From the IMG/VR virus record IMGVR_UViG_3300001533_000425, positions 1 to 56,320 of that record: 56,320 nucleotides of DNA. One strand, given 5' to 3'. Below the pieces are notes generated by a model that was not told where the DNA came from, did no database searches, and saw only the letters and a program-made list of their open reading frames with translations. Origin of the DNA: a virus. The translations under genes were made by a program, and so were the position numbers. This document shows, piece after piece, positions 31,258 to 38,933 of this stretch. How positions within the stretch are numbered: the first letter of the stretch is position 1; each line of letters begins with the position of its first letter.

Positions 31258-31561
31258 GTATTCGTGTATTCACTCAACCATTCTGACAGGTAATACCCAA
31301 AGACCTGCATAGGAGATTTTCGTATTTAATGGATATAATTTAAATCTACATATAATACTCCCAATATTATACATAGATAGTTTTACTCATTAATCAATAT
31401 ATCATATATGTTCTGGGATATTAAACATAATATGAATAATTATCTGTAATAAATAAATATTACAAATAATAATTGATTGAAATTTTCAAACCATAATAAC
31501 TGCAAAAAATGTCATCATACTTAAAGTTTTGGGTGGGGATTTAAATACTTGAAGTTTCTGG

Positions 31562-31576
31562 TATTTAAAGATTTCG
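31562..31576 (-). promoter_or_regulatory. Leftward promoter for the small-RNA region
   Basis: Minus strand CGAAAT (BRE-like) then CTTTAAATAC (TATA). Predicted start near 31535; the first coding sequence is more than 500 bases away, so the product begins as non-coding RNA. Confidence 0.5.
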
Positions 31577-31669
31577 ATTGTCATTAATAGTCATTAAGAA
31601 AATAGAAACACTATACCTAAATATTAGTAATATATTAAATATGAGTATGAGTGTATGGATTTAATACTA

Positions 31670-31733
31670 ATAATCACTACCCCTTACTCTACCCCTATAT
31701 ACAATAGTTATTGCGTTAGCGTTAGGATATAGG
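31670..31733. other. Conserved structured element, copy B
   Basis: Partner of the element at 4793-4863. Shared: CCCTTACT, TACCCCTA, then ATAGTT-TTGC-AGCGTT; the enclosing stem is CCCTATAT/ATATAGGG here against CCCTAG/CTAGGG in copy A. Copy A has about ten extra bases between AGCGTT and the closing strand. Confidence 0.65.
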
Positions 31734-31850
31734 GTGTTTAAATAGATAATAGAGTAGTATCATAGACTACTGAATTAAATGCAAAAAATAGAAATCCGTT
31801 TATGTAATACTAATCTATTACTATACTAAAAAAATAAAAAAAAGAAAAGA

Positions 31851-32795
31851 TTAATTGCTATTGTGTATAGCAATAATCTCATTCATTCTTTTAATAGATT
31901 GTTCTTCTGTCATATATTGTTTCTTGTTTCTATTTGGTGATGGATTGATTATAGTATCACTATGTTTCATTACACTATCGTAATCACCACTATCTATTTT
32001 ATCCTGCATTTCTTTTCTCCATAATTTAATATCCTTTTGTTTTATAGTGTTGTGCTCTGTGTTTCTTTTTCTATGTGCAGAAGTCAATCTATATTCATAG
32101 TTTATATATCCGTATTCTTCTATTTCTCTTATAATGTTACCTATCCATTCAACATTATATTTACACATTCCATTACTATGATAGAAGAACGGATGATATG
32201 ATTTGATGGCACTATATAGATATTTCAACATATCTAAGACTTTATATCCTGATATAGTTTTATCCTTTTTAGCCATATCTCTTATTTGATATGATTTTAA
32301 ACCATCATTAAATCTATGGTATAGATAATAAACTCTTGTAACAAATGTATTATCTAATGGTTTGACTCTACCATCTAATATAGTATATGTATGTGTTTCT
32401 TGGCAGTTTCTTCTATATTGTAATCTATCTTTACCATCAATTATCATATCATAATGTATATGTCTACGGAATGGATGTCCTAATGTTTCTTTAGTTTTTT
32501 CTACTCTATTAATGTTGTTTGTTGTTCCCATATCTGTTGTTCTATATGTAATGAGTTTTTGGTTTCTTCCTAAATCTATTTGTGTATCATATCCGTATTT
32601 GGTTACATCTCTATTCTTACCTTCACCTATTAGTCTTGTTTTAATATCTTCATTACCGAATACTCTACTTGTAAAGGTATGATTGATGTTCTGTCTACTA
32701 TTATAGTGGATAATAGCATAGTATTCTTTATCTTCTATTTCATTTACATCTTCTACTTTTTCTGCTAATATTTCATCAAGTTTTTCTTTACTCAT
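31851..32795 (-). CDS. Hypothetical basic protein, 314 aa
   Basis: Rich in Arg, Lys, Tyr and His, with acidic N-terminus; middle block GHPFRRHIHYDMIIDGKDR and a C-terminal basic helix. Charge suggests nucleic-acid binding. The HIH could recall a HUH nuclease, but I find no matching catalytic Tyr motif, so I do not assign it. It is one of the first leftward genes from the divergent promoter at 33.5 kb, consistent with early expression. A T-rich terminator follows the stop. Confidence 0.6.
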   Translation of the reverse strand: MSKEKLDEILAEKVEDVNEIEDKEYYAIIHYNSRQNINHTFTSRVFGNEDIKTRLIGEGKNRDVTKYGYDTQIDLGRNQKLITYRTTDMGTTNNINRVEKTKETLGHPFRRHIHYDMIIDGKDRLQYRRNCQETHTYTILDGRVKPLDNTFVTRVYYLYHRFNDGLKSYQIRDMAKKDKTISGYKVLDMLKYLYSAIKSYHPFFYHSNGMCKYNVEWIGNIIREIEEYGYINYEYRLTSAHRKRNTEHNTIKQKDIKLWRKEMQDKIDSGDYDSVMKHSDTIINPSPNRNKKQYMTEEQSIKRMNEIIAIHNSN

Positions 32796-32985
32796 ATATA
32801 TCTACTCCATAGTTTTTTCTTAATCTAAATGCAATATCTTTCAGTTCTTTTATAGTTAAGACTACTGTATCTGTTTCATCTTCAATAGTTTGTGTTATTA
32901 GTATATGCCTTCTATCATACATTTCAGCATATTCCATTTCTAATGTATGGTTTCTTTCTTTAGTTATAATTTCTTCCATTAACAT
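32788..32985 (-). CDS. Hypothetical protein, 65 aa
   Basis: Small alpha/beta protein (HTLEMEYAEMYDRRHILITQ) ending in a helix. Overlaps both neighbours by 7-8 bases; part of the early leftward operon. No family recognised. Confidence 0.6.
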   Translation of the reverse strand: MLMEEIITKERNHTLEMEYAEMYDRRHILITQTIEDETDTVVLTIKELKDIAFRLRKNYGVDIYE

Positions 32986-33362
32986 TCACCTTCTCTATAA
33001 TCAATATAGTCTACTAATTGTATGTATGTGTATCTATCTAATTCACCTGTGAGCATCCTATATAATAGATTGAGTTTGATTGTGTATTTATTTTTCAAAC
33101 CTAAATCTACTATTGCATTTATGTATTGTAGTTTTTGTTCCTGTTCTAAGTCTACTTCTGTTTCGTTATCTATATCCCATACTCTATTACGGGAATACTC
33201 TTTAGTTGGTATAGATGTTGTTGTTTCTTCTTTATTATCTATTACTTGTTTGTTTACTATATCTTTATTCTGTTCTGATATACTATTATACCATTGTTCC
33301 TGTCGCCATATATTATATTCTTCTTCATTCATATTCTTTCTATATTTTTGCATATCTATCAT
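32979..33362 (-). CDS. Hypothetical protein, 127 aa
   Basis: Acidic/polar with a helical C-terminus (KYTIKLNLLYRMLTGELDRY). No family recognised. GGAGATGATAG provides a ribosome site before the ATG at 33362. Confidence 0.6.
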   Translation of the reverse strand: MIDMQKYRKNMNEEEYNIWRQEQWYNSISEQNKDIVNKQVIDNKEETTTSIPTKEYSRNRVWDIDNETEVDLEQEQKLQYINAIVDLGLKNKYTIKLNLLYRMLTGELDRYTYIQLVDYIDYREGEC

Positions 33363-33366
33363 CTCC

Positions 33367-33450
33367 TTAACTAATCCATCCGTTACGGGATAGACAATAT
33401 TGTTTCTTATATTCTTCTTCTTCTATTGATGTCGTTCTATTGGTTTTCAT
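33367..33450 (-). CDS. Leader micro-protein of the early leftward operon, 27 aa
   Basis: MKTNRTTSIEEEEYKKQYCL and a few more residues. Its ATG is about 33 bases from the TATA box at 33483-33490, so it is the first, nearly leaderless, coding sequence of the operon. Very short, so tentative. Confidence 0.4.
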   Translation of the reverse strand: MKTNRTTSIEEEEYKKQYCLSRNGWIS

Positions 33451-33482
33451 ATTTCATCACAATCTTAAAAACACAGGGGGGG

Positions 33483-33500
33483 TATTTAAACCTTTCGGTT
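33483..33500 (-). promoter_or_regulatory. Main early leftward promoter
   Basis: Minus strand AACCGAAAGG then TTTAAATACC: a BRE and TATA like those at 11210-11226. A run of C residues follows the TATA box in both promoters (CCCCCC here, ACCCCCG there), a further shared feature. Confidence 0.7.
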
Positions 33501-34190
33501 TCTACTTATTAGATTAGTATAGGGGTAACATATAATAGAGAGTGAGTTACCATATACTACTATAGTATATATAATATATATAATAGGATGTATTGACTTA
33601 TTGTTACTAAAAGATTAAAGATAGTTTAATCATTATGTATTGTAGATTGGAGATTGAGATATATTAGTTAGAGATACTCATTATGATTTATTCAAAATAC
33701 CTGTATTAATCACTAATCCAATTGGAGTGACAACTAACATTTCACTTAGTTATATTTATATATCTCCTGTACCATTCTCTCTCCATATATACTATACGCT
33801 ATTACAAACTCTATATACACTTGAACTAAATTACGACATCCTATACTACTATACTACTACATAGGGGAGAATTATATTCAAATATTTATACTTCCATTTA
33901 TGATTATAATACTATTAATAGTCTATTCTATACCAAAATTATCTATTATATCCTGAATATCACCTAATATTTACCTATTCTATACCCTGTTTATGTATAG
34001 TTTATCTCATATACAATAACTCATACGATAGTTTAGTAATATATAATTACAATACCACATAGGGTCTATTTTCATAAAAATCTATTATATAAAATCTATT
34101 CAAAAATTTGGGATGCCATTTATGAATACTATACTAGTACTATACTATATATAGATATTAATATTCTCCGTTCTGAATAATATGCGTAAG
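33501..34190. other. Divergent intergenic region, candidate replication origin
   Basis: About 690 bases with no supportable gene, between the leftward early promoter and the first rightward operator cluster. Very AT rich, with many TATACTA/TAGTATA runs and inverted repeats such as GGTAAC...GTTACC (33525-33556) and CACTAATCCAATTGGAGTG (33711-33729). Location and composition fit an origin, but nothing proves it. Confidence 0.4.
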
Positions 34191-34325
34191 ATGATTAATA
34201 TTCCACCATCACAATAAAATGCGTAAGTGACTTATATACTACATCAAATATAATATGCGTAAGACAATTCACTAATATATTGAAACCAAAATAAAAAGCG
34301 TAAGACGAATGAAAAGGTATATAAA
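34191..34325 (+). promoter_or_regulatory. Operator cluster and promoter of gene 1
   Basis: Four GCGTAA boxes (34194, 34221, 34257, 34298) and a TATA box TATATAAA starting at 34318, exactly 20 bases after the last GCGTAA. A second TATA-like CTTATATAC is at 34231. Because the TATA overlaps the upstream ATG at 34325, the true start of gene 1 is the ATG at 34349. Confidence 0.7.
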
Positions 34326-34348
34326 TGATGAACGATATACCCCTAAGT

Positions 34349-34681
34349 ATGGCATCAGAAGAGTTGGATACCTATAAGGTATCAGAGAAGTATACCACTA
34401 CAAGTGGTAAAGAAAAAACAAGGACTACTACTATTAGAAGTATGTCTAATGATGGTAGTCTATTCGTAAATATACACAGTGGACGTGGTAGCGTATGTAT
34501 ATCTAAAGATATGCTACCTGAAGTAATAGAGAAACTTCAATCTCTTAAGTGGAAGGGGTCTACTACTAAAGATGATAGTAGTGATAACGCTATCTTAGAC
34601 GCTATCAAACAAATAGGTAAAAACCAACAAAAAATCTCTAATAGGTTGGATAAACTTGAGAAGAGCAAAAAGAAAAAGTAA
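34349..34681 (+). CDS. Small DNA-binding-like protein (PC4-like?), paralogue A
   Basis: 110 residues from the ATG at 34349, placed about 5 bases after the expected transcription start; the ATG at 34325 lies in the TATA box and is rejected. Core LFVNIHSGRGSVCISKDMLP then EVIEKLQSLKWK, a hinge, a helix KQIGKNQQKISNRLDKLEK and a lysine tail. A paralogue at 36022-36375 keeps the same layout. The strand-turn-helix core recalls PC4-type ssDNA-binding coactivators, which is only a pattern-based guess. First gene of the regulated rightward cluster. Confidence 0.7.
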   Translation: MASEELDTYKVSEKYTTTSGKEKTRTTTIRSMSNDGSLFVNIHSGRGSVCISKDMLPEVIEKLQSLKWKGSTTKDDSSDNAILDAIKQIGKNQQKISNRLDKLEKSKKKK

Positions 34682-34847
34682 GAAGGATAGGGATAAACCC
34701 CTTCCTTCCCGTATGCATAAGATAAATGGGAATATCCCGTATAAGTATGAGTGATTACACTCATATTTATTCTATTTTTTTATATTCCGTTTATAGTAAT
34801 AGTATAGGCATAGTCTATATATAGGACTTATATTCTGGTGTCTATAT

Positions 34848-34967
34848 AAAATGCGTAAGAGCCATTAATATTCTAACTTGAATATAAAATGCGTAAGTAT
34901 CTTCAATCAAGGATTAATATATTGACTCCCAGATAAAATGCGTAATGTCAATCAAAAGGTTTATATA
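34848..34967 (+). promoter_or_regulatory. Operator cluster and promoter of gene 2
   Basis: GCGTAA at 34853, 34891 and 34940; TATA TTTATATA at 34960, 20 bases after the last box, with AAAAGG as BRE. Confidence 0.7.
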
Positions 34968-34989
34968 CTAAAACGCATATTACTATATT

Positions 34990-35139
34990 ATGACACAAAA
35001 GGAGTTAGTCGGCTATATCATATATGACCGATATAAACCAGTCGGTTATGTCGGTATTATTCCATTCCGAGCCGACTCAAACCGATGGGCTGAAAAATAT
35101 GACCCATCAACATATACTTGGGCTGAAAGATGGTTATAG
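34990..35139 (+). CDS. Hypothetical protein, 49 aa
   Basis: MTQKELVGYIIYDRYKPVGY then a Trp-rich end (TYTWAERWL). The ATG is 30 bases from the TATA start, so the mRNA is leaderless or nearly so, which supports a real gene despite its size. No family recognised. Confidence 0.6.
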   Translation: MTQKELVGYIIYDRYKPVGYVGIIPFRADSNRWAEKYDPSTYTWAERWL

Positions 35140-35193
35140 TCTTTCACCAATCTTATTTCTTTCTATCAATGATTAATATATAAGATGTAATAT

Positions 35194-35265
35194 ATAATGC
35201 GTAATGGTCTATTAATATTCTAACTTGAATATAAAAGGCGTAATAAGAACCGTAAACTATATATA
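35194..35265 (+). promoter_or_regulatory. Operator pair and promoter of gene 3
   Basis: GCGTAA at 35199 and 35238 (39 apart) with TTAATATTC between; TATA TATATATA at 35258, 20 bases after the second box. Confidence 0.7.
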
Positions 35266-35293
35266 CCTATAATACATACTGGATATTGATACA

Positions 35294-35461
35294 ATGGAAC
35301 CAACATTAAGTAAGTATACATTCGCCTATAAAGGTGGTGAACTTGAGCATACTATATCCATACTTGCATCAAGTGCTAAGGTTGCACAAGGCAAGTTAAT
35401 ATATTTAACTGTGTTGCCATCTGATTGGGAACTAATAAATATAAACGATGATATATACTAA
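35294..35461 (+). CDS. Hypothetical protein, 55 aa
   Basis: MEPTLSKYTFAYKGGELEHT then a beta-rich end. Leaderless spacing (36 bases from TATA). No family recognised. Confidence 0.6.
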   Translation: MEPTLSKYTFAYKGGELEHTISILASSAKVAQGKLIYLTVLPSDWELININDDIY

Positions 35462-35498
35462 TATCATCTATTCTTCCTTTCTATATAAATAATGGAAT

Positions 35499-35571
35499 AT
35501 AAAGCGTAATCCAATATTAATATTCGAGGCCCAGAATATAATGCGTAAGTGCCACAGAAACACTTATATAC
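35499..35571 (+). promoter_or_regulatory. Operator pair and promoter of gene 4
   Basis: GCGTAA at 35504 and 35543 (39 apart); TATA CTTATATAC at 35563, 20 bases after the second box. Confidence 0.7.
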
Positions 35572-35592
35572 ATATAATCTATACTGAATAGT

Positions 35593-35793
35593 ATGACATA
35601 TAATAAGTATGATGATACAGGCCACCAAATACCACTAATTGATATAATACCAAGTAAAAGAAAACAAGATTGGTATTCTTGTAAAATGTCAGGTATTGGT
35701 CGAGTATGCACAAAAGAAAAGAATATAATGAAACTTGAAGAAGAAGGATACGAAATAATTGAAATATACTATATTGCAGAGGCTAATCAGTAG
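35593..35793 (+). CDS. Hypothetical protein, 66 aa
   Basis: MTYNKYDDTGHQIPLIDIIP then basic and acidic patches (PSKRKQDWYSCK; KLEEEGYEIIEIYYI). Leaderless spacing from the TATA. A hairpin-rich GGCC stretch follows (35812-35851). Function unknown. Confidence 0.6.
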   Translation: MTYNKYDDTGHQIPLIDIIPSKRKQDWYSCKMSGIGRVCTKEKNIMKLEEEGYEIIEIYYIAEANQ

Positions 35794-35811
35794 TCTGGAT
35801 ATAGTCTATAT

Positions 35812-35856
35812 TAGGCCATAGGAGCCACATAGATGGCCTCTAAGGCCATATCTTTT
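35812..35856 (+). terminator. Hairpin and T-run after gene 4
   Basis: TTAGGCCATAGGAGCC...GGCCTCTAAGGCC can fold as alternative hairpins and is followed by a run of T residues. Confidence 0.45.
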
Positions 35857-35909
35857 TTATCTAATGGTAATAGTAGGGTTGAGTATTATTCATATAAATC
35901 CTTAATAGT

Positions 35910-35986
35910 CTTACGCTTAATATTCACTTGACTAAAATAAAACACTCTGAATAAAAGGCGTAATCCAAATCGACACCTTTATATAC
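35910..35986 (+). promoter_or_regulatory. Operator pair (inverted) and promoter of gene 5
   Basis: TTACGC (reverse box) at 35911 and GCGTAA at 35958, with TTAATATTC between; TATA TTTATATAC at 35978, 20 bases after GCGTAA. Confidence 0.7.
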
Positions 35987-36021
35987 TATAACTGCTATAC
36001 TGTATATTAGAGGTATAAGAA

Positions 36022-36375
36022 ATGACAGAAAGCGAAATATTAGATAAGGCCCAAATACCTGATGAATACACCAATAAGTCAGGTAAAACAAAAACAAGAT
36101 ACATCAACCTTAAGGCAATGGATAATAACGGCTCACAGTTTGTTAATATCCATTCCGGCCGAGGCTCTGTCTGTATCAATAAAGATAAAGTTCCAGAGGT
36201 AATCGAGGAACTACAAGGCTTGAAATGGAAGGCCACCAAAAAGGCCGAGGCCACCACCACCGATAGCAATAACCAAATATTAGAGGCTATTCAACAAGTC
36301 GGCAAGAATCAACAGAAAATATCTAAGAGGCTTGATAAACTTGAAAAGGAAAACAAAAAATCCAAAAAGAAATAA
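36022..36375 (+). CDS. Small DNA-binding-like protein (PC4-like?), paralogue B
   Basis: 117 residues, matching the protein at 34349-34681 over its whole length: QFVNIHSGRGSVCINKDKVP, then EVIEELQGLKWK, then QVGKNQQKISKRLDKLEKE and a lysine tail. Codons are more GC rich (GGC, GCC, GAG) than in most left-arm genes. An AGAGGT ribosome site lies ahead of the ATG. A hairpin/T-run terminator follows. Confidence 0.7.
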   Translation: MTESEILDKAQIPDEYTNKSGKTKTRYINLKAMDNNGSQFVNIHSGRGSVCINKDKVPEVIEELQGLKWKATKKAEATTTDSNNQILEAIQQVGKNQQKISKRLDKLEKENKKSKKK

Positions 36376-36405
36376 TCTTGAACAGGCCAGAAAGTTTAAA
36401 GGCTG

Positions 36406-36437
36406 GGAAAGTTACAAATATTAACTTTCCTTTTTTT
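36406..36437 (+). terminator. Hairpin plus T-run after gene 5
   Basis: GGAAAGTTA (36406-36414) pairs with TAACTTTCC (36422-36430), followed by seven T residues; the clearest terminator in the window. Confidence 0.7.
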
Positions 36438-36510
36438 CTTTTTTATTTTATATATTTATATAAGTTGTCTTACTCCCTTTATTCTTGGATTAATATATTA
36501 GTCAGGATAT

Positions 36511-36582
36511 AATAAGCGTAAGTGGTATTAATATTCGATTGGCAGAATAAAAGGCGTAATACGATTCGATAAGTATATATAG
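36511..36582 (+). promoter_or_regulatory. Operator pair and promoter of gene 6
   Basis: GCGTAA at 36516 and 36554 (38 apart) with TTAATATTCG between; TATA TATATATA at 36574, 20 bases after the second box. Confidence 0.7.
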
Positions 36583-36611
36583 TATGAACGATATACTGAT
36601 ATTGTGGTAAT

Positions 36612-36953
36612 ATGGAAGACACCAACAGTAAAAAGGAATTCGATGCAAGTCTTAAAGACCTAAGTAAAATGGGCATCATCAGAGTAGAGACTGATGGCAC
36701 AGATGAGAATACCAAAATAGGTATTACTCATGAAGTCGGTGATGAATTCATAAAACATATGAAACATCCGAGAATATTCAAACAGGTTGTTTCATCATCA
36801 GACGGCTTAGAAATGGCTGTTGCAGGATGGTGTGCTGATAAAGTAATTAAATCATCCCTTGGTAATAATGAATTCTACACCGATGATGAAATGATGGCAA
36901 TGAGTAAAACACTATTTGCTATTATTATGACTACAATAAGGGATAAACAATAA
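36612..36953 (+). CDS. Hypothetical acidic protein, 113 aa
   Basis: Mostly helical, slightly acidic (KDLSKMGIIRVETDGTDEN; GNNEFYTDDEMMAMSKTLF). Predicted start about 38 bases from the TATA. No family recognised. Confidence 0.65.
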   Translation: MEDTNSKKEFDASLKDLSKMGIIRVETDGTDENTKIGITHEVGDEFIKHMKHPRIFKQVVSSSDGLEMAVAGWCADKVIKSSLGNNEFYTDDEMMAMSKTLFAIIMTTIRDKQ

Positions 36954-36978
36954 TCCCTTCTTTTTTTCTTTCTTCCGT

Positions 36979-37054
36979 CTTACGCTATCTATATATTGAC
37001 TAATATAATAATCTGAATATAAAAGGCGTAAGTCAAATAGAAAGGCTTATATAC
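36979..37054 (+). promoter_or_regulatory. Long inverted operator and promoter of gene 7
   Basis: CTTACGC at 36979 and GCGTAAG at 37026 form the ends of a 54-bp inverted arrangement; TATA CTTATATAC at 37046, 20 bases after GCGTAA. Confidence 0.7.
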
Positions 37055-37077
37055 TAAAACGTCTATTACTATATTGT

Positions 37078-37194
37078 ATGACAGGAAAACACTTCGAGGC
37101 ATTCGCCTCTGGAAATGGCTTCTTCGTCTGGGAAGGCGATGAGGTTAAAGATGCCGTTGTATCTGACAATGGTATTAAAATTAGGAATGAATAA
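37078..37194 (+). CDS. Hypothetical protein, 38 aa
   Basis: MTGKHFEAFASGNGFFVWEG and an acidic end. ATG is 32 bases from the TATA start; placement supports a real leaderless gene. Unknown role. Confidence 0.5.
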   Translation: MTGKHFEAFASGNGFFVWEGDEVKDAVVSDNGIKIRNE

Positions 37195-37253
37195 TAAATT
37201 CATTCTTCTTTCTTTTTTTTCTTTTTGTTTTAATTTACATAATGCAAGTTCCT

Positions 37254-37329
37254 CTTACGCTTAATATCAGTGGATTAATATTCAAGTCGAAATATAAAAG
37301 GCGTAAGTTGGACCGATAAGTATATATAC
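37254..37329 (+). promoter_or_regulatory. Long inverted operator and promoter of gene 8
   Basis: CTTACGC at 37254 and GCGTAAG at 37301, again a 54-bp inverted arrangement, with TTAATATTC inside; TATA TATATATAC at 37321, 20 bases after GCGTAA. Confidence 0.7.
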
Positions 37330-37350
37330 TTGTAATGTATACCTATTAGT

Positions 37351-37563
37351 ATGAGCCGAGCAACCAACAAACCAATTAAATACGCTGATGCCACCATTGA
37401 GTTATATGAATACGGTATCATAGTTACTGATGATGCCACGGGCAATATGAACGGGTTAACACCAACGTTCTTGTCTTGCTTCGCCAAACTATCCCAAGAG
37501 CAACGGGATAAAGTGGTGGATTTGGCAATAAGTTTAGATTTCATTAATAGGTTGGATGATTAA
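37351..37563 (+). CDS. Hypothetical protein, 70 aa
   Basis: MSRATNKPIKYADATIELYE, then GLTPTFLSCFAKLSQEQRDK, a short alpha/beta protein. Leaderless spacing to its TATA. Followed by a T-rich run (37578-37599). Unknown function. Confidence 0.65.
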   Translation: MSRATNKPIKYADATIELYEYGIIVTDDATGNMNGLTPTFLSCFAKLSQEQRDKVVDLAISLDFINRLDD

Positions 37564-37639
37564 TTTCATTCAACTTTCTTTTTTTATTCTATTTTTTTCA
37601 GTCGCATTTAAGATACACACAAGTTAATATATGAACAAT

Positions 37640-37775
37640 AAGATAAAAAGCGTAATCTGTATTAATATTCAGGATGTTGAATAAAATGCGTAAGTAGTTG
37701 AATAACAGGAGGAAATGATTAATATTCTAACATTGAAATAAAATGCGTAAGTAGTCTATTACTCTAAGTATATAA
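37640..37775 (+). repeat. Trailing operator cluster without an obvious gene
   Basis: GCGTAA at 37650, 37688 and 37745, with TTAATATTC after the first two. A TATA-like TATATAAG starts at 37769, 24 bases after the last box (not 20), and no rightward gene follows, so this may be a spare or decayed promoter or a binding cluster of another kind. Confidence 0.55.
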
Positions 37776-37833
37776 GATATAGATATAAATATAGTATATA
37801 CTCATCAGATAATAAAAAGAAATAATAGGAGTA

Positions 37834-38004
37834 TTACTCCCATTGGACAATATAAGTGGTTCTAATAATTGGTTTATACTTGGTTCTACCCGTTCTTTTA
37901 TTCTTTATTTTTCTTACTGCTGGTTTATCTTTATATGTTACCGTTCCGTTTACCTGCTTTGCTTTTTTTATTGCTGTTATTCTATTTTTGTATTCTTTAA
38001 TCAT
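37834..38004 (-). CDS. Small basic protein, 56 aa
   Basis: MIKEYKNRITAIKKAKQVNG, with many Lys/Arg throughout. Starts 25 bases after the HNH gene stop with GGTGAT as ribosome site. Likely nucleic-acid binding by charge; no family. Confidence 0.5.
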   Translation of the reverse strand: MIKEYKNRITAIKKAKQVNGTVTYKDKPAVRKIKNKRTGRTKYKPIIRTTYIVQWE

Positions 38005-38028
38005 TTCATCACCATAAAAGAAAAAAGA

Positions 38029-38712
38029 TTAGTGTTGTAAGAACCTTAGGAGGTCCTCACAGTTGTTTTCTCTTGCATATTTTTCTTGGTTTGCTGGAAG
38101 GTTCATTTTTTGCATCCTTTTGTAGTTTTTGTTTTGGTTAACTCTTCGTGGTATTCCGTGAAGGTTTGATAACTTATTATTAAGTTTGTTACCATCCCAG
38201 TGGTCTACTTCGATATCTTTAACCTTCTTTTTATCATCGAGTTGTTTTATTTTTGCACCATCGGATAAACCATTATCGGCTAAGATATGTTTCACTCTGT
38301 GATATGCGAAAGTTGTTTTAGATTTGTTTGTTTTATTGGAGTTGATACCAAGTATTTTTATGTATCCGTCTGAACCGATATGAACGGCTTGAATCTTAGA
38401 ACCTTTTTGAGTTGTCCGTGGCATATATCCGAGATGGTTCAATTTCCTTATTACATCAGTAATATCATCAATTAAATCCTCTTTTTCTTGGTAGTTTTCA
38501 ATAATTGTGTCTGGTTCACCATTGAATACATCTAAACTTAGTTGCCTAAAGTATGCCTCTGCTTGTTTTATTTTTTCTGGTATTGTTTTCATTTTTTCGA
38601 CCTCTTTTTCATTACTCGGTATAGAGTATGTGTTTATATAGTTTTTGTTTTTTGAGCAGATATTTTTGTTGGCGTTTTTTGTTTGTTGCGCATTTTTATT
38701 TATTTTTCTCAT
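38029..38712 (-). CDS. HNH homing-type endonuclease
   Basis: 227 residues. C-terminal IEVDHWDGNKLNNKLSNLHG with RRVNQNKNYKR is the HNH core of phage homing-type enzymes (VDHxDGxxxNNxxxNL, then NQxNxxxR). A middle block (AYHRVKHILA) matches the usual AP2/HNH linker region. The first 40 residues are Asn/Lys rich; an internal ATG at MKTIPEKIK would shorten it. It is leftward between two rightward blocks, typical of an inserted mobile nuclease gene. Confidence 0.8.
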   Translation of the reverse strand: MRKINKNAQQTKNANKNICSKNKNYINTYSIPSNEKEVEKMKTIPEKIKQAEAYFRQLSLDVFNGEPDTIIENYQEKEDLIDDITDVIRKLNHLGYMPRTTQKGSKIQAVHIGSDGYIKILGINSNKTNKSKTTFAYHRVKHILADNGLSDGAKIKQLDDKKKVKDIEVDHWDGNKLNNKLSNLHGIPRRVNQNKNYKRMQKMNLPANQEKYARENNCEDLLRFLQH

Positions 38713-38933
38713 ATTTTTTCACATCCTGCAGTAATTTGCTGCAAATGATAATCTACTCAAAACTATAAAAACATATCCTGACATTACTCCACCATATAAT
38801 TTTATAAGGCTAAGTCACTTCAATACCAAGTAACTATAAGAGAAATACAACTTCGACATAAAAATTTTCCCCGAGTAACGCTAAAAGGAACATACTTTCA
38901 TAGTCATTAATAGGTACGAATATATATATTTAC

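Larger units (their letters stand above)
31258..31850. other. Gene-free stretch with promoter and structured element
   Basis: No gene supported. It holds a leftward BRE/TATA (CGAAATCTTTAAATA, 31562-31576), which would transcribe the tRNA-like and hairpin elements to its left, the conserved element B (31670-31733), and next to the stop at 31851 a minus-strand T-rich run (31833-31850) that fits an archaeal terminator. Confidence 0.55.

Noticed and set aside
31851-32795. HUH replication initiator based on HIH motif
   Set aside because: A single HIH within RRHIHYD is not enough; no YxxK motif follows in the right order.
37843-38040. Rightward 65-residue hydrophobic frame
   Set aside because: It is the shadow of the basic 56-aa leftward gene and has no ribosome site or promoter at proper spacing.
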